Below are positions 45,411 through 54,736 of a stretch of DNA of 64,000 nucleotides, piece after piece (the first letter of the stretch is position 1; the number at the start of each line of letters is the position of its first letter). Made by a program: the position numbers and the translations under genes. Location: NCBI RefSeq assembly GCF_900109455.1, contig NZ_FOAG01000008.1:1-64000 (forward strand), read 5' to 3'. The notes below the pieces were generated by a model. That model was not told the DNA's origin and searched no databases. It was given only the letters and a program-made list of their open reading frames with translations. Source of the DNA: Roseovarius azorensis. Its GTDB lineage: Bacteria > Pseudomonadota > Alphaproteobacteria > Rhodobacterales > Rhodobacteraceae.

Positions 45411-47066
45411 CTACCTCACAAACTTCTTGTACTTCACCCGCTTCGGCTCGAGCGCGTCCGGTCCCAGACGGCGTTTCTTGTCCTCTTCGTAGGCCGAGAA
45501 ATCGCCCTCGAACCACTCCACATGCGCCTCGCCCTCGAAGGCGAGGATGTGGGTGCAGATGCGGTCAAGGAAAAAGCGGTCGTGGGAGATGACCACGGCG
45601 CAGCCGGCGAAATCCACCAGCGCATCCTCAAGCGCGCGCAGGGTTTCGACGTCGAGGTCGTTGGTCGGCTCGTCGAGCAGGAGCACGTTGCCGCCCTCTT
45701 TCAGCAGCCGCGCCATGTGGACGCGGTTGCGCTCGCCCCCCGAGAGAAGCGAGACCTTTTTCTGCTGGTCGCCGCCCTTGAAGTTGAAGGCGCCGCAATA
45801 GGCGCGGGAATTGATCTGCGCATCGCCCAGCTGGATGATCTCGGCGCCGCCAGAGATGGCCTCCCACACGGTCTCGTTGTCCTTGAGGTCGTCGCGCGAC
45901 TGGTCGACATACGAGAGCTTGACCGTCTCGCCATATTCGATGGTGCCCGCATCGGGCGCTTCCTGTCCGGTCAGCATCCTGAAGAGGGTCGATTTTCCCG
46001 CGCCGTTGGGGCCGATCACGCCGACGATGCCGCCGGGCGGCAGCGAAAAGTCGAGATCCTCGATCAGGAGCTTGTCGCCCATGTGTTTTTTCAATCCCTC
46101 GACCTCGATCACCTTGTCGCCAAGGCGCGGGCCGTTGGGGATGACGATCTGGGCGCGGGCCAGTTTCTCGCGCTCGGACTGGCCGGCCAGTTCGTTATAG
46201 GCGTTGATCCGGGCCTTTTGCTTGGCCTGCCGCGCCTTGGCGCCCTGACGCATCCATTCGAGTTCGCGTTCGAGCGTCTTTTGCCTGGATTTGTCCTCGC
46301 GCGCCTCCTGCGCCAGACGCTTGGCCTTTTGTTCCAGCCAGGCGGAATAATTGCCCTCGTAGGGGATGCCGCGACCGCGATCCAACTCGAGGATCCAGCC
46401 GGTGATGTCGTCGAGAAAATAGCGGTCATGGGTGACGATCAGGATCGTCCCCTTGTAGTCGATGAGGTGCTGTTGCAGCCAGGCGACGGTTTCGGCATCG
46501 AGATGGTTGGTGGGTTCATCCAGAAGCAGCATGTCGGGGGCCTCGAGCAGCAGCTTGCAAAGCGCCACGCGGCGTTTCTCGCCGCCCGAGAGCGTCGTGA
46601 CATCGGCCTCGTCGGGCGGACAGCGCAGGGCCTCCATCGAGATGTCGATCTGGCTGTCGAGATCCCAGAGGTTCTGGCTGTCGATCTCGTCCTGCAGGGT
46701 GGCCATCTCGTCGGCGGTCTCGTCGCTGTAGTTCATCGCCAGTTCGTTGAACCGGTCGAGCCTGGCCTTTTTCGCCGCGACGCCCAGCATCACGTTTTCG
46801 CGCACGTTGAGGGTGGGATCGAGTTGCGGTTCCTGCGGCAGATAGCCGACCTTGGCCCCCTCGGCGGCCCATGCCTCGCCGGTAAAGTCGGTGTCGAGCC
46901 CGGCCATGATCCGCATCAGGGTGGATTTGCCCGAGCCGTTGACGCCGACGACGCCGATCTTGACGCCGGGCAGAAAGCTGAGATGGATGTTTTCAAAGCA
47001 TTTCTTGCCGCCGGGATAGGTCTTGGAGACGCCCTGCATGTGATAGACGTATTGATAGGCTGCCAT
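45411..47066 (-). CDS. ettA: Energy-dependent translational throttle protein EttA (ABC-F)
   Basis: The 551-residue ABC-F ATPase binds the ribosomal E site and gates translation initiation by ATP level. It starts MAAYQYVYHMQGVSKTYPGG. Two ABC cassettes: Walker A GVNGSGKST and GPNGAGKST, signatures LSGGEKRRVALCKLL and LSGGERNRVHMARLL, Walker B LLLDEPTNHLD and LLLDEPTNDLD. The arm and linker (WLEQKAKRLAQEAREDKSRQ) and closing LGPDALEPKRVKYKKFVR are EttA-type. It is the most conserved gene in this part. Its end lies six bases from the TolA-like gene, in convergent orientation. Confidence 0.97.
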   Translation of the reverse strand: MAAYQYVYHMQGVSKTYPGGKKCFENIHLSFLPGVKIGVVGVNGSGKSTLMRIMAGLDTDFTGEAWAAEGAKVGYLPQEPQLDPTLNVRENVMLGVAAKKARLDRFNELAMNYSDETADEMATLQDEIDSQNLWDLDSQIDISMEALRCPPDEADVTTLSGGEKRRVALCKLLLEAPDMLLLDEPTNHLDAETVAWLQQHLIDYKGTILIVTHDRYFLDDITGWILELDRGRGIPYEGNYSAWLEQKAKRLAQEAREDKSRQKTLERELEWMRQGAKARQAKQKARINAYNELAGQSEREKLARAQIVIPNGPRLGDKVIEVEGLKKHMGDKLLIEDLDFSLPPGGIVGVIGPNGAGKSTLFRMLTGQEAPDAGTIEYGETVKLSYVDQSRDDLKDNETVWEAISGGAEIIQLGDAQINSRAYCGAFNFKGGDQQKKVSLLSGGERNRVHMARLLKEGGNVLLLDEPTNDLDVETLRALEDALVDFAGCAVVISHDRFFLDRICTHILAFEGEAHVEWFEGDFSAYEEDKKRRLGPDALEPKRVKYKKFVR

Positions 47067-47232
47067 GGTCGTGCCGCTCCGGTTGGGTATGTCGTGATCC
47101 GAGACCGGGTGATAACGCCCATGCGGCGCGGGGGCAATGGGGGCCGTGGCGGGGGGGCCTGCGGCGCCCTGTCGGGGTGCCCGGATCGGGATTTCGCTTT
47201 ACACGGCGCACAGGGCTGGCAATGAAAGGGCG

Positions 47233-47907
47233 ATGAGACATGCCCTGCCCCATGCTCGCCCCGGTCAGGTGATCGGTCTGCTGGGCGGATCGTTCGATCC
47301 GCCGCATGAAGGGCATCTGCATATCAGTCGCGAGGCGCTGAAACGGTTTGCTCTGGACCGGCTGTGGTGGCTGGTCAGCCCCGGCAATCCGCTCAAGCGG
47401 CAGGGACCGGCACCGCTGGTCGCGCGGATGGCGGCGGCGCGCGCGATGGTCGATCACCCGCGCATGGCGGCCACCGATTTCGAGGCGCGGGCGGGCACGC
47501 GCTATACCGCCGAGACGTTGGCGGCGCTGATGGCGGCCTATCCGGGCGTGCGGTTCGTCTGGCTGATGGGGGCGGACAATCTGGCGCAATTCCATCACTG
47601 GCAGGACTGGCGCAGTATCATCGAGACGGTGCCGGTGGGCGTGCTGGCGCGGCCCGGCCAGCGGATTTCGGCGCGCATGTCACCGGCGGCGCGGATTTAT
47701 GGCCATGCGCGAATCGCGGGCCGTGATGCGCGCGCGCTTGGGCGCGCCGACGCGCCGGCCTGGTGTTTCGTCAATGTGCCGATGATGGATATATCCTCGA
47801 CGCACCTGCGAGCGCGGGTTGCGGCGCAGACCGGCGAAAACGTGAGCGGAGCGGAGCGCAATGCCGATTGCACGGGCCGCGCGGCCTCGGTTAAATTCGG
47901 GTCATGA
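47233..47907 (+). CDS. nadD: Nicotinate-nucleotide adenylyltransferase
   Basis: It adenylylates nicotinate mononucleotide on the way to NAD+. The nucleotidyltransferase motif is [20 protein letters not shown] (GxFxPxHxGH), with the second motif [18 protein letters not shown] and late SSTHLRARV (ISSTxIR). From ATG 47233 it is 224 residues; the last 30 (from [14 protein letters not shown] on) go beyond the normal family end, are poor in hydrophobics and may be a non-functional extension. It overlaps dacB by four bases. NadE at 36354 does the following step. Confidence 0.94.
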   Translation: MRHALPHARPGQVIGLLGGSFDPPHEGHLHISREALKRFALDRLWWLVSPGNPLKRQGPAPLVARMAAARAMVDHPRMAATDFEARAGTRYTAETLAALMAAYPGVRFVWLMGADNLAQFHHWQDWRSIIETVPVGVLARPGQRISARMSPAARIYGHARIAGRDARALGRADAPAWCFVNVPMMDISSTHLRARVAAQTGENVSGAERNADCTGRAASVKFGS

Positions 47908-49403
47908 CCAACAGCTATTCGAGACGCCTGTTCATCGGGACGGCGCTGGCAGCGCTGGCCCAAGGTGCGTTTGCGGGCGCACCGGAAGTGTCGCTGCGCC
48001 CGGTGGCGCGACCGTCGGGCCCGGTGCGCAAGGGGGCCGTGGCCGCCCCGAGCGCCGAGGCGCTGATCACCAAGGCGAACCTGTCGGGGCAGGTCGGATT
48101 TGCAGTGGCGGACACGACTACGGGTCAGGTTCTGGAGGAAGCAGACGGCATGACCGCCCTGCCCCCCGCCAGCGTGACCAAGGCGGTGACGGCGCTTTAT
48201 GCGCTGGAGGTCCTGGGGCCGGCGCACAGGTTCGAGACGCGGCTGATCGCCACCGGACCGGTGGAGAACGGTGTGCTCCGGGGGGATCTGGTGCTGGCGG
48301 GGGGCGGCGATCCGTCGCTGGACACCAATGCGCTGGCGGGCATGGCGGCGGCACTCAAGACCACCGGGTTGCGCGAGGTGCGGGGCCGGTTCCTGGTCTG
48401 GGGCGGAGCGGTGCCGTTCAGGCGGGCAATCGACGAAGGTCAGCCGGAACATGCAGGCTACAACCCGGCGCTCTCGGGGTTGAACCTGAATTACAACCGG
48501 GTGCATTTCGAGTGGAAACGCGCGGGCGGCGAGTACCGGATCACGATGGATGCACGATCCGGCAAATACCGCCCCGACGTGACCGTGGCGCGGATGCGTA
48601 TCGCGGATCGCGCGATGCCGGTCTATACCTACAGCGACGCGGGCAGCCGCGAGGACTGGACCGTGGCGCGCGCGGCGTTGGGCGATGGCGGTGCGCGATG
48701 GCTGCCGGTGCGCAAACCGGAGCTTTATGCGGCCGAGGTCTTCGCCACCTTTGCGCGCTCGCACGGGATCGAGCTTGGCAAGCCGGAACTGAGCGGCAGC
48801 GCACCGGGTGGCGCGCTGCTGGCGAGCCACCGCAGTGCGCCCCTGCCCGAGATCCTGCGCGAGATGATGCGCTATTCCACCAACCTGACCGCCGAGATGG
48901 TCGGTCTTGCCGCCAGCAAGAAGCGGCGCGGTGGCGCGGTGGCGCTGGAGCAGTCGGCACAGGAGATGAGCCTGTGGGCGCAGTCGCGGCTGGGTATGGC
49001 GGGGGCCGATCTGAAGGATCATTCGGGCCTGAGTGACCGCTCGCGGCTGGGTGCGGCGGCACTGGCGCAGGCGCTGGCGCGCGTGCATCAGGCGGGTCAT
49101 CTGACGCCGCTGCTGCGCGAGTTCCAACTGCGCAACAGCCAGGGCCAGCCGGTCGGGAACCATCCGCTCAAGGTGCTGGCCAAGACCGGGACGCTGCATT
49201 TCGTCAGCGCGCTGGCGGGCTATGTTGCCACGCCGGGCGGGGCGACCCTGGCCTTTGCGATCTTCACGGCGAGCGACAGTCTGCGGTCGCGGATTGACCC
49301 GGCCAATGATGAGCGCCCGCCCGGTGCGCGCGGTTGGAACCAGCGGTCGAAACAGTTGCAGCAGGCGCTGATCGAGCGCTGGAGCGCGGTTTACGGCGGC
49401 TGA
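47904..49403 (+). CDS. dacB: D-alanyl-D-alanine carboxypeptidase/endopeptidase, PBP4 family
   Basis: It is a periplasmic class C penicillin-binding protein that trims or cleaves peptidoglycan peptides. The N-terminus ([20 protein letters not shown]) is a signal peptide with a twin-arginine-like pair. The active-site motifs are Ser90-x-x-Lys93 in [14 protein letters not shown], SxN in [12 protein letters not shown], and KTG in [17 protein letters not shown]. The large insert typical of DacB lies between SxxK and SxN. It is 499 residues. It shares ATGA with the nadD end, an order common in Rhodobacteraceae. Confidence 0.94.
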   Translation: MTNSYSRRLFIGTALAALAQGAFAGAPEVSLRPVARPSGPVRKGAVAAPSAEALITKANLSGQVGFAVADTTTGQVLEEADGMTALPPASVTKAVTALYALEVLGPAHRFETRLIATGPVENGVLRGDLVLAGGGDPSLDTNALAGMAAALKTTGLREVRGRFLVWGGAVPFRRAIDEGQPEHAGYNPALSGLNLNYNRVHFEWKRAGGEYRITMDARSGKYRPDVTVARMRIADRAMPVYTYSDAGSREDWTVARAALGDGGARWLPVRKPELYAAEVFATFARSHGIELGKPELSGSAPGGALLASHRSAPLPEILREMMRYSTNLTAEMVGLAASKKRRGGAVALEQSAQEMSLWAQSRLGMAGADLKDHSGLSDRSRLGAAALAQALARVHQAGHLTPLLREFQLRNSQGQPVGNHPLKVLAKTGTLHFVSALAGYVATPGGATLAFAIFTASDSLRSRIDPANDERPPGARGWNQRSKQLQQALIERWSAVYGG

Positions 49404-49829
49404 AGCTGAAGCCAATGTTCGCCACCTGACAAAAGGGTCCCGGTCTGCCTCTGGTGCGCCTTCAGGCGCTCGGACGAAAGCCCGAGTGGCAGTTATGCGG
49501 GACGGAGGGGGCATTGGTGGTGCTGGATAAGCAGTCAACGTTTGTCTGATGCGAACGTCGAGGCTGCCACTCGCGCGGAACAAGGCGCGTAGCGCCGCCG
49601 CGCGATCGCCGGGCCGTCCCGCGGCCTGGCGATTTTGAGGCGTCGCACGACGCTTGGAGGTCACACGGGATTTGCTGGCATAAAGCGGCAGTTCCCACCG
49701 TTGCTTCGCCAGTCCCCGGCCCAGCGACCGCGCGGCTCCTCAGTCGTTGGTCTACGTTCCCTTCACGGATGCTGGACCAGTGCCCGGCATCCCGTTTCCA
49801 TTGGGGGATCTCATGCCATGTGGGGAACG
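49404..49829. other. 426-base non-coding region with inverted repeats and a terminator-like hairpin
   Basis: No frame here looks coding. CGAGTGGCAG (49483-49492) and CTGCCACTCG (49564-49573) are perfect 10-base inverted arms 71 bases apart. ATCGCCGGGCCG (49605-49616) pairs with CGGCCTGGCGAT (49622-49633) except for one G-T wobble, and TTTG follows: a terminator-like stem-loop. Phrases such as AAAGCGGCAGTTC and GGACGAAAGCCCGAG recall intergenic repeats common in Roseobacter genomes, probably remnants of a mobile or structured element. Confidence 0.45.
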
Positions 49830-50624
49830 CTATCCCCCACGCCCGAATACCGGCGCGCGGCGCGCCATGTTGGCGGCGATCTGTTCCATCTGATCGGGCC
49901 TCCCGATGAGCGCGGCCTGTTCGGTGCTTTCGGCCATGAGCACGGCATCCTCGCCAATGCCACTTTCGGCCTGTCCGATCAGCCGCTTGGCAGCGCGGAT
50001 GGCCGAGGGGCTGCGCGCGGCGATGTCGCGGGCCAGGGCCTGTGCTGCGACAAGCGGGTCATCGGCAATCTCGGTCACCAGCCCCCAGCGTTCGGCCTGT
50101 GCGGCAGGGATCGGTGCGGCGCTGTAGGTCATGCGGCGAATCACGTCGGACCGGGTGAGGCGCGGCAAGAGCGCCATGCCGCCCATGTCGGGAATGAGGC
50201 CCCATTTCATTTCCATGATTGCCAGTTGCGCATCGGGCGCACTGATGCGGATATCCGCGCCGAGCGCCAGTTGAAACCCCGCGCCATAGACCGCACCGTG
50301 CAGCGCCGCGATGACCGGCACCGGCAGGCGGCGCCAGATCATCGCCACCTCCTGAAAGAGGTTGGTATTGCCATGACTGCGCGGCAGGATGAGCGCTTCG
50401 GGATCGCCTGCGGCCAGTTTGGCAAAGCTCATCACGTCGAGGCCCGCGCAGAATGCCTTGCCCTCGCCCGAGAGCACGACGGCGCGGATATCGGCATCGG
50501 CCAGCGCCTGACCGGCGGCGACGATGGCCTCTGCCATGTCGGGATCGACCGCGTTCATCTTGTCGGGTCGGGTCAGGATGACATGGGCGACGTGATCGGT
50601 GATCTCTGTGGTGACGCGGGGCAT
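49830..50624 (-). CDS. Crotonase / enoyl-CoA hydratase family protein
   Basis: The start at 50624 (MPRVTTEITDHVAHVILTRP) has AGGAGGA upstream. It is 264 residues. The oxyanion-hole segments are FCAGLDVMSFAK and ALHGAVYGAGFQLALGADI; the position of the usual first catalytic Glu (about residue 110-115) lies in AGFQLALGA and holds no Glu. The second segment reads MEMKWGLIPDMGGM, with Asp where hydratases often have Glu. It may thus be a crotonase with another activity (isomerase, thioesterase or hydrolase) rather than a plain hydratase. It is divergent from the hisC-like gene. Confidence 0.88.
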   Translation of the reverse strand: MPRVTTEITDHVAHVILTRPDKMNAVDPDMAEAIVAAGQALADADIRAVVLSGEGKAFCAGLDVMSFAKLAAGDPEALILPRSHGNTNLFQEVAMIWRRLPVPVIAALHGAVYGAGFQLALGADIRISAPDAQLAIMEMKWGLIPDMGGMALLPRLTRSDVIRRMTYSAAPIPAAQAERWGLVTEIADDPLVAAQALARDIAARSPSAIRAAKRLIGQAESGIGEDAVLMAESTEQAALIGRPDQMEQIAANMARRAPVFGRGG

Positions 50625-50731
50625 GGGCGGTCCTCCTCGCCCTGCATGAAACTGCAGTTTCCGGCGGCGGTCGAGGGCGACGTTGGGGCACGCTCTTGCA
50701 CGCGGGGCCGGGTTCCCGTTAACTGCGGCGC

Positions 50732-51841
50732 ATGGAAACGCCACGTTACACCCCGCTGGTTCAGAGCCTGCCCGCCAATGTACCCTTTGTCGGGCCCGAG
50801 GAACAGGAGCGCATGCGAGGCGCGCCCTTTGCCGCGCGGCTGGGGGCGAACGAGAATGTCTTTGGTCCATCCCCCCTGGCGCTGGCGGCGATGCGCGAAG
50901 AGGCCGAAAACGTCTGGAAATACGGCGATCCCACCAGCCATGATCTGCGCGCGGCGCTGGCGCGGCATCTGGGGGTGGCGGTCGACAACGTGCTGGTGGG
51001 CGAGGGAATCGACGGGTTGCTGGGCAATCTGGTGCGGTTGCTGATCGGCCCCGGCGACGCGGTGGTGACATCGGATGGGGCCTATCCGACGTTCAACTAT
51101 CATGTCGCGGGGTTCGGCGGGGTGCTGCACAAGGTGCCCTATCGCGACGATCACGAGGATCTGGCGGCGCTGATCGCGCGGGCGCGCGAGGTGGATGCCA
51201 GGTTGATCTATCTTTCCAATCCCGACAATCCGATGGGCACATGGCGGCAGGGGGCCGAAATCGTGGCCGCACTCGGGGATTTGCCCGAGGGGTGTCTCTT
51301 GCTGCTGGACGAGGCCTATGTGGAGTTTGCCCCAGAAGGCACGGCGGCGGAGGTGGCGGCGGAGGATCCGCGCGTAATCCGCATGCGCACCTTTTCAAAG
51401 GCTTACGGGATGGCAGGCGCGCGGATCGGCTATGCGATCGGCGCAGGCGGATTGATCCGCAGTTTCGACAAGATCCGCAATCATTTCGGGATGAACCGGA
51501 TGGCGCAGGCCGGGGCGCTGGCGGCGCTGGGCGATCACGGCTGGCTGGCGCATGTACAGGCCGAGGTGCGCCGCGCGCGCGCAGAAATCGCGCGGATCGC
51601 GGGCGGGAACGGGCTGGGCGTGATCCCCTCCGCCGCCAATTTCGTCAGCGTGGACTGCGGGCGGGACGGCGATTTCGCGCGCCGGGTTCTGGCGGGGCTG
51701 GTGGCGCGGGGGGTGTTCGTGCGAATGCCGTTCGTGGCGCCGCAGGACCGCTGCATCCGCATCAGCTGCGGGCGGCCGCAGGATCTGGAGGTGCTGGCGG
51801 GCGCGTTGCCCGAGGCGCTGGCGAAGGCGGCGAAGCTGTAG
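50732..51841 (+). CDS. Histidinol-phosphate aminotransferase-like PLP enzyme
   Basis: It is a class I/II aminotransferase of 369 residues. The N-terminal arm ends GANENVFGPSPLA (the LNxNxxPxGP-like motif of HisC). PLP contacts: VGEGIDGLLGNLVRL, SDGAYPTFNYH, LSNPDNPMGTW, LLDEAYVEFAP. Lysine Lys223 is in RTFSKAYGMAGARIGYAI, with the phosphate-binding Arg close after; RISCGRPQDL holds the substrate-carboxylate Arg. HisC-type is likely, but Rhodobacteraceae have several relatives (aromatic or threonine-phosphate transaminases), so I leave the symbol empty. It stands alone after a 107-base divergent promoter region. Confidence 0.88.
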   Translation: METPRYTPLVQSLPANVPFVGPEEQERMRGAPFAARLGANENVFGPSPLALAAMREEAENVWKYGDPTSHDLRAALARHLGVAVDNVLVGEGIDGLLGNLVRLLIGPGDAVVTSDGAYPTFNYHVAGFGGVLHKVPYRDDHEDLAALIARAREVDARLIYLSNPDNPMGTWRQGAEIVAALGDLPEGCLLLLDEAYVEFAPEGTAAEVAAEDPRVIRMRTFSKAYGMAGARIGYAIGAGGLIRSFDKIRNHFGMNRMAQAGALAALGDHGWLAHVQAEVRRARAEIARIAGGNGLGVIPSAANFVSVDCGRDGDFARRVLAGLVARGVFVRMPFVAPQDRCIRISCGRPQDLEVLAGALPEALAKAAKL

Positions 51842-51964
51842 GCCTATCGTGTGTTGCCGCCGATCAGAGCCACAGCGCCCCGGGCTTGATCCGGGTGCCT
51901 GAGTTTGGCGGGAATGACCTGGGGCTGTCGTCAGGTCGCCACGAGAGCCGCGCGGGTGCCAGCC

Positions 51965-53176
51965 TCAACCTACGCAGCGGGTCCGCCCCGCGATCACCCG
52001 TGCCGCCGCCGCAAGCGCCCCCGTCCCGTGCGGGATGTCGAGCGCGGTCAGCCCCGCCTCGATCGCACCCAGTGCGCCCAGCACCATATGCGCGTTCACA
52101 TGCCCCATATGGCCGATGCGGAAGAACCCGTGCCAGGCCGGATCGTTGGGTTCCGCCATGCCAAGGCCGATGCCGAGGGTCACGCCCGCATTGTCCTGCA
52201 CCCATCTGCGCAGGGCCGAGCCATGCGGCGCACCGATGCGCAGGGCGGTTACGGCGCGGCTACGCAGCGCCGGGTCGGCGATGTTCATCTCCAGCGGACC
52301 GGTCTGGCCCCATGTCTCGCAGGCCGCCCAGATGGCGCGGGCAAGGGTGTCGTGCCGCGCCCAGACTTCCTCGATCCCCTCGGCCATGATCAGGTCGAGC
52401 GCCGCGCGCAGGCCGTAAAGGTGATGGGTGGGCGCGGTGCCGCCGAAATACTGGTAGAACATCTCGGGGTTGGCGCGCGCGGTCCAGTCCCAGTAGCGGT
52501 TGACGCGGGGCAGTGCGCGGCGCGCCTCGGCGGCCTTGTCCGAAAAGAACACGAAGGCCAGGCCGGGTGGCACCATCAGGCCCTTCTGGCTGCCCGCGAC
52601 CATGACATCGACGCCCCAGCCGTCCATCTCGAAGCGGTCGCAGGCCAGCGAGGCGATACAGTCGGCCATCAGCAGCGCCGGGTGGCCAGTGGCGTCAAGC
52701 ACGGCTCGGATACCCGCGATGTCGCTGAGAACAGAACTGGAGGTGTCCACATGGGTGGCGAGCACGGCCTTGATCGCATGGGCGGTGTCGGCGCGCAGCG
52801 CATCCTCGATCCGGTTGAGATCAATGGGCGCGCGTTTGCCGAAATCCATCAGATCGACAGCTATTCCCTGCAATTCCGCCACCTCGGCCCAACCATGACC
52901 AAAGCGCCCGGTGGCAGAAACCAGAACACGGTCGCCGGGGTTGAGGGTATTGGCCAGCGCCGCCTCCCATGCGCCGTGGCCGTTGGCGATGTAGATTGCC
53001 ACATGCTGCGTCGTGCGCGCGACGGCGCGCAGATCGGGGATCAGGCTGGCGGTCATCTCGATGAGATCGCCCTCGTAGATGTTGGGCGCGGCACGGTGCA
53101 TGGCGCGCAGCACCTCTTCGGGCATGACCGAGGGGCCGGGAATGGCCAGATAGGGGCGGCCGTTGGCAAGGCTCAT
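51965..53176 (-). CDS. Class V aminotransferase (alanine/serine-glyoxylate type)
   Basis: The ATG at 53176 has AGGAGA upstream. It is 403 residues: YLAIPGPSVMPEEVLRAMHR and NGHGAWEAALANTLNPGDRV open the PLP domain. The cofactor lysine is Lys198 in MVAGSQKGLMVPPGLAFV. Late motifs GIGLGMAEPNDPAWHGFFRI and GHMGHVNAHMVLGALG match the serine-/alanine-glyoxylate aminotransferase branch. The amino donor cannot be chosen. Given serine-glyoxylate enzymes in methylotroph-like metabolism, it may link glycine, serine and glyoxylate, in line with the gcv operon in this window. The gap 51842-51964 shows nothing. Confidence 0.9.
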   Translation of the reverse strand: MSLANGRPYLAIPGPSVMPEEVLRAMHRAAPNIYEGDLIEMTASLIPDLRAVARTTQHVAIYIANGHGAWEAALANTLNPGDRVLVSATGRFGHGWAEVAELQGIAVDLMDFGKRAPIDLNRIEDALRADTAHAIKAVLATHVDTSSSVLSDIAGIRAVLDATGHPALLMADCIASLACDRFEMDGWGVDVMVAGSQKGLMVPPGLAFVFFSDKAAEARRALPRVNRYWDWTARANPEMFYQYFGGTAPTHHLYGLRAALDLIMAEGIEEVWARHDTLARAIWAACETWGQTGPLEMNIADPALRSRAVTALRIGAPHGSALRRWVQDNAGVTLGIGLGMAEPNDPAWHGFFRIGHMGHVNAHMVLGALGAIEAGLTALDIPHGTGALAAAARVIAGRTRCVG

Positions 53177-53312
53177 GAGGGTTCTCCTGGGAGGTTCGGG
53201 CCGGACATTACGCAGCTTTGCGGCGGCGTCAATCGGGATCGGAGGTTGCCAAGCCCCGCGCCGCCGCCTAGATGAGTGCGACGCCCAACGGACAAGGGAA
53301 AGCCCCGCGCGC

Positions 53313-53996
53313 ATGAGCCTGATAAAACGGATTTCCAGCTGGGAACGCGACCTGCGCGCCTCTTACAACACGGATCTTTCGACGCCGGAAAACCGCCGCC
53401 GCGCCGGGATTTACAATCTGTGGTTCGATCATGCGATCCTGCGCCACGTCTGGACCAATCATTTCGAGGTGGCCCCCGGCGTCTATCGCTCGAACCAGCC
53501 GACCCATGGGCGCTTTGTCCGGCTCAAGGCGATGGGCGTGCGCTCGATCCTCAATCTGCGGGGGGCGGCGGGTGCGGCGCATTACCTGACCGAAGAGGAA
53601 AGCTGTGCGCAGCTTGGGCTGCGGCTGGTGAACTGCACGCTCCAGGCGCGCAACGCCGCCCCGCGCGAGAATATCCTGGCGGTGATCCGGGCTTTTCACG
53701 AGATCGAGCGTCCCTTTGTCATGCATTGCAAATCGGGGGCGGACCGGGCCGGATTCGCCTCGGCTATCTATCTGATGGTGATCGGGGGGCGGCCCTTGAC
53801 CGAGGCGCGGCGAATGCTGGGGGTGAAATACATCCATTTCCGGTGGACGCGCACGGGGGTGCTGGATTTCATTCTGGATCAGTATGCGGCGCGGCAGGCG
53901 GAAACGGGCATCGCATTCGAGGACTGGATCGCCTCCGAATATGATCACACGGCCATTCAGGCGGCTTATGACGCCGCGCACAGACCTTTATTCTGA
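53313..53996 (+). CDS. Dual-specificity / tyrosine-phosphatase-like protein
   Basis: This 227-residue protein has the cysteine phosphatase loop FVMHCKSGADRAGFASAIYL: His138, nucleophile Cys139, Arg145. The general acid Asp should lie in the NLRGAAGAAHYLTEEE or NCTLQARNAAPREN segment. VYRSNQPTHGRFVRLKAMGV with RSILNLRG is typical of the bacterial DSP (DUF442/'fused DSP-PTPase') group. It is cytoplasmic; substrate unknown (protein, inositol phosphate or lipid A intermediates are known in the family). It overlaps the end of the convergent glycosyltransferase gene by nine bases. Confidence 0.9.
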   Translation: MSLIKRISSWERDLRASYNTDLSTPENRRRAGIYNLWFDHAILRHVWTNHFEVAPGVYRSNQPTHGRFVRLKAMGVRSILNLRGAAGAAHYLTEEESCAQLGLRLVNCTLQARNAAPRENILAVIRAFHEIERPFVMHCKSGADRAGFASAIYLMVIGGRPLTEARRMLGVKYIHFRWTRTGVLDFILDQYAARQAETGIAFEDWIASEYDHTAIQAAYDAAHRPLF

Positions 53997-54671
53997 GCGG
54001 CGATAGCGCGCTGCGAGGCGCAGGGGGTCGGCCCCGCAAAGATAACGGACGAGCAGGATCAGATTGCGCGCGCCACGCCGCAGCCAGCCATCGCGCAGGT
54101 AACGCGCGGCAGAGGTGGTGACGCTGAGCGGCAGGAGCGCGATGCGCCCGCGCAGGGCGCGCGCCATCGCCACGTCCTCCATCAGCGGGATATCCGGGTA
54201 GCCGCCGGTGGCGTCATAATCGGCCCGCGAGACGAGCAGCCCCTGATCGCCATATGGCAGGCCAAGGCGGCGCGAGCGCAGATTGGCCCAGCCCGCCACG
54301 ATTTGGGGCATGACCCCTGCCGCGTCATAGGACAGGCGGAACGCGGCGGGCGCGCCCGTATCCATCTGCGCGCGCACCGCCGCCGTCCAGCCCGCAGGCA
54401 GCATCGTGTCGGCATGCAGGAAAAGCAGCCATTCGCCGCCCGCGACCTGCGCGCCGCGCCGCAGTTGCCCGCCGCGCGAGGGCATGCCCTGCACGATCAC
54501 CGCCCCCGCCGCATCGGCGATTTGCAGCGTGGCATCGCCAGAACCGCCATCGGACAGGATCAGTTCGCGGATCAGCCCGGTCTCGAGTCCCTCGATCAGC
54601 GCGGCAAGGCAGGCGGGCAGGTTCTGCGCGGCATTCAGAGTGGGGATGATCACCGATAAGGCCGCGCGCAT
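53988..54671 (-). CDS. TIGR04283-type family 2 glycosyltransferase
   Basis: MRAALSVIIPTLNAAQNLPA is the GT2 nucleotide-sugar start, followed by LILSDGGSGDATLQIADAAG (DGGSxD), LLFLHADTMLPAGW (DxD-like HAD) and PYGDQGLLVSRADYDATGGY with PLMEDVAMARAL (ED motif). These fit the TIGR04283 family, linked in some bacteria to arsenosugar or rSAM/selenodomain clusters. No such partner genes (rSAM or arsenic methylation) are present beside it here. It is 227 residues, probably peripheral to the membrane via its hydrophobic C-terminal helices. Confidence 0.9.
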   Translation of the reverse strand: MRAALSVIIPTLNAAQNLPACLAALIEGLETGLIRELILSDGGSGDATLQIADAAGAVIVQGMPSRGGQLRRGAQVAGGEWLLFLHADTMLPAGWTAAVRAQMDTGAPAAFRLSYDAAGVMPQIVAGWANLRSRRLGLPYGDQGLLVSRADYDATGGYPDIPLMEDVAMARALRGRIALLPLSVTTSAARYLRDGWLRRGARNLILLVRYLCGADPLRLAARYRRSE

Positions 54672-54736
54672 GTCTGTCCCCTGTTGTGTCCGGTCCTGTG
54701 ACCTATATTACAGGGTCAGTACGAGGGGAATGAGCA

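Noticed and set aside
47697..49664. Long minus-strand open frame (655 codons) opposite dacB and nadD
   Set aside because: DacB and NadD have full catalytic motifs on the other strand; the minus frame is Arg/His-rich with no start context.
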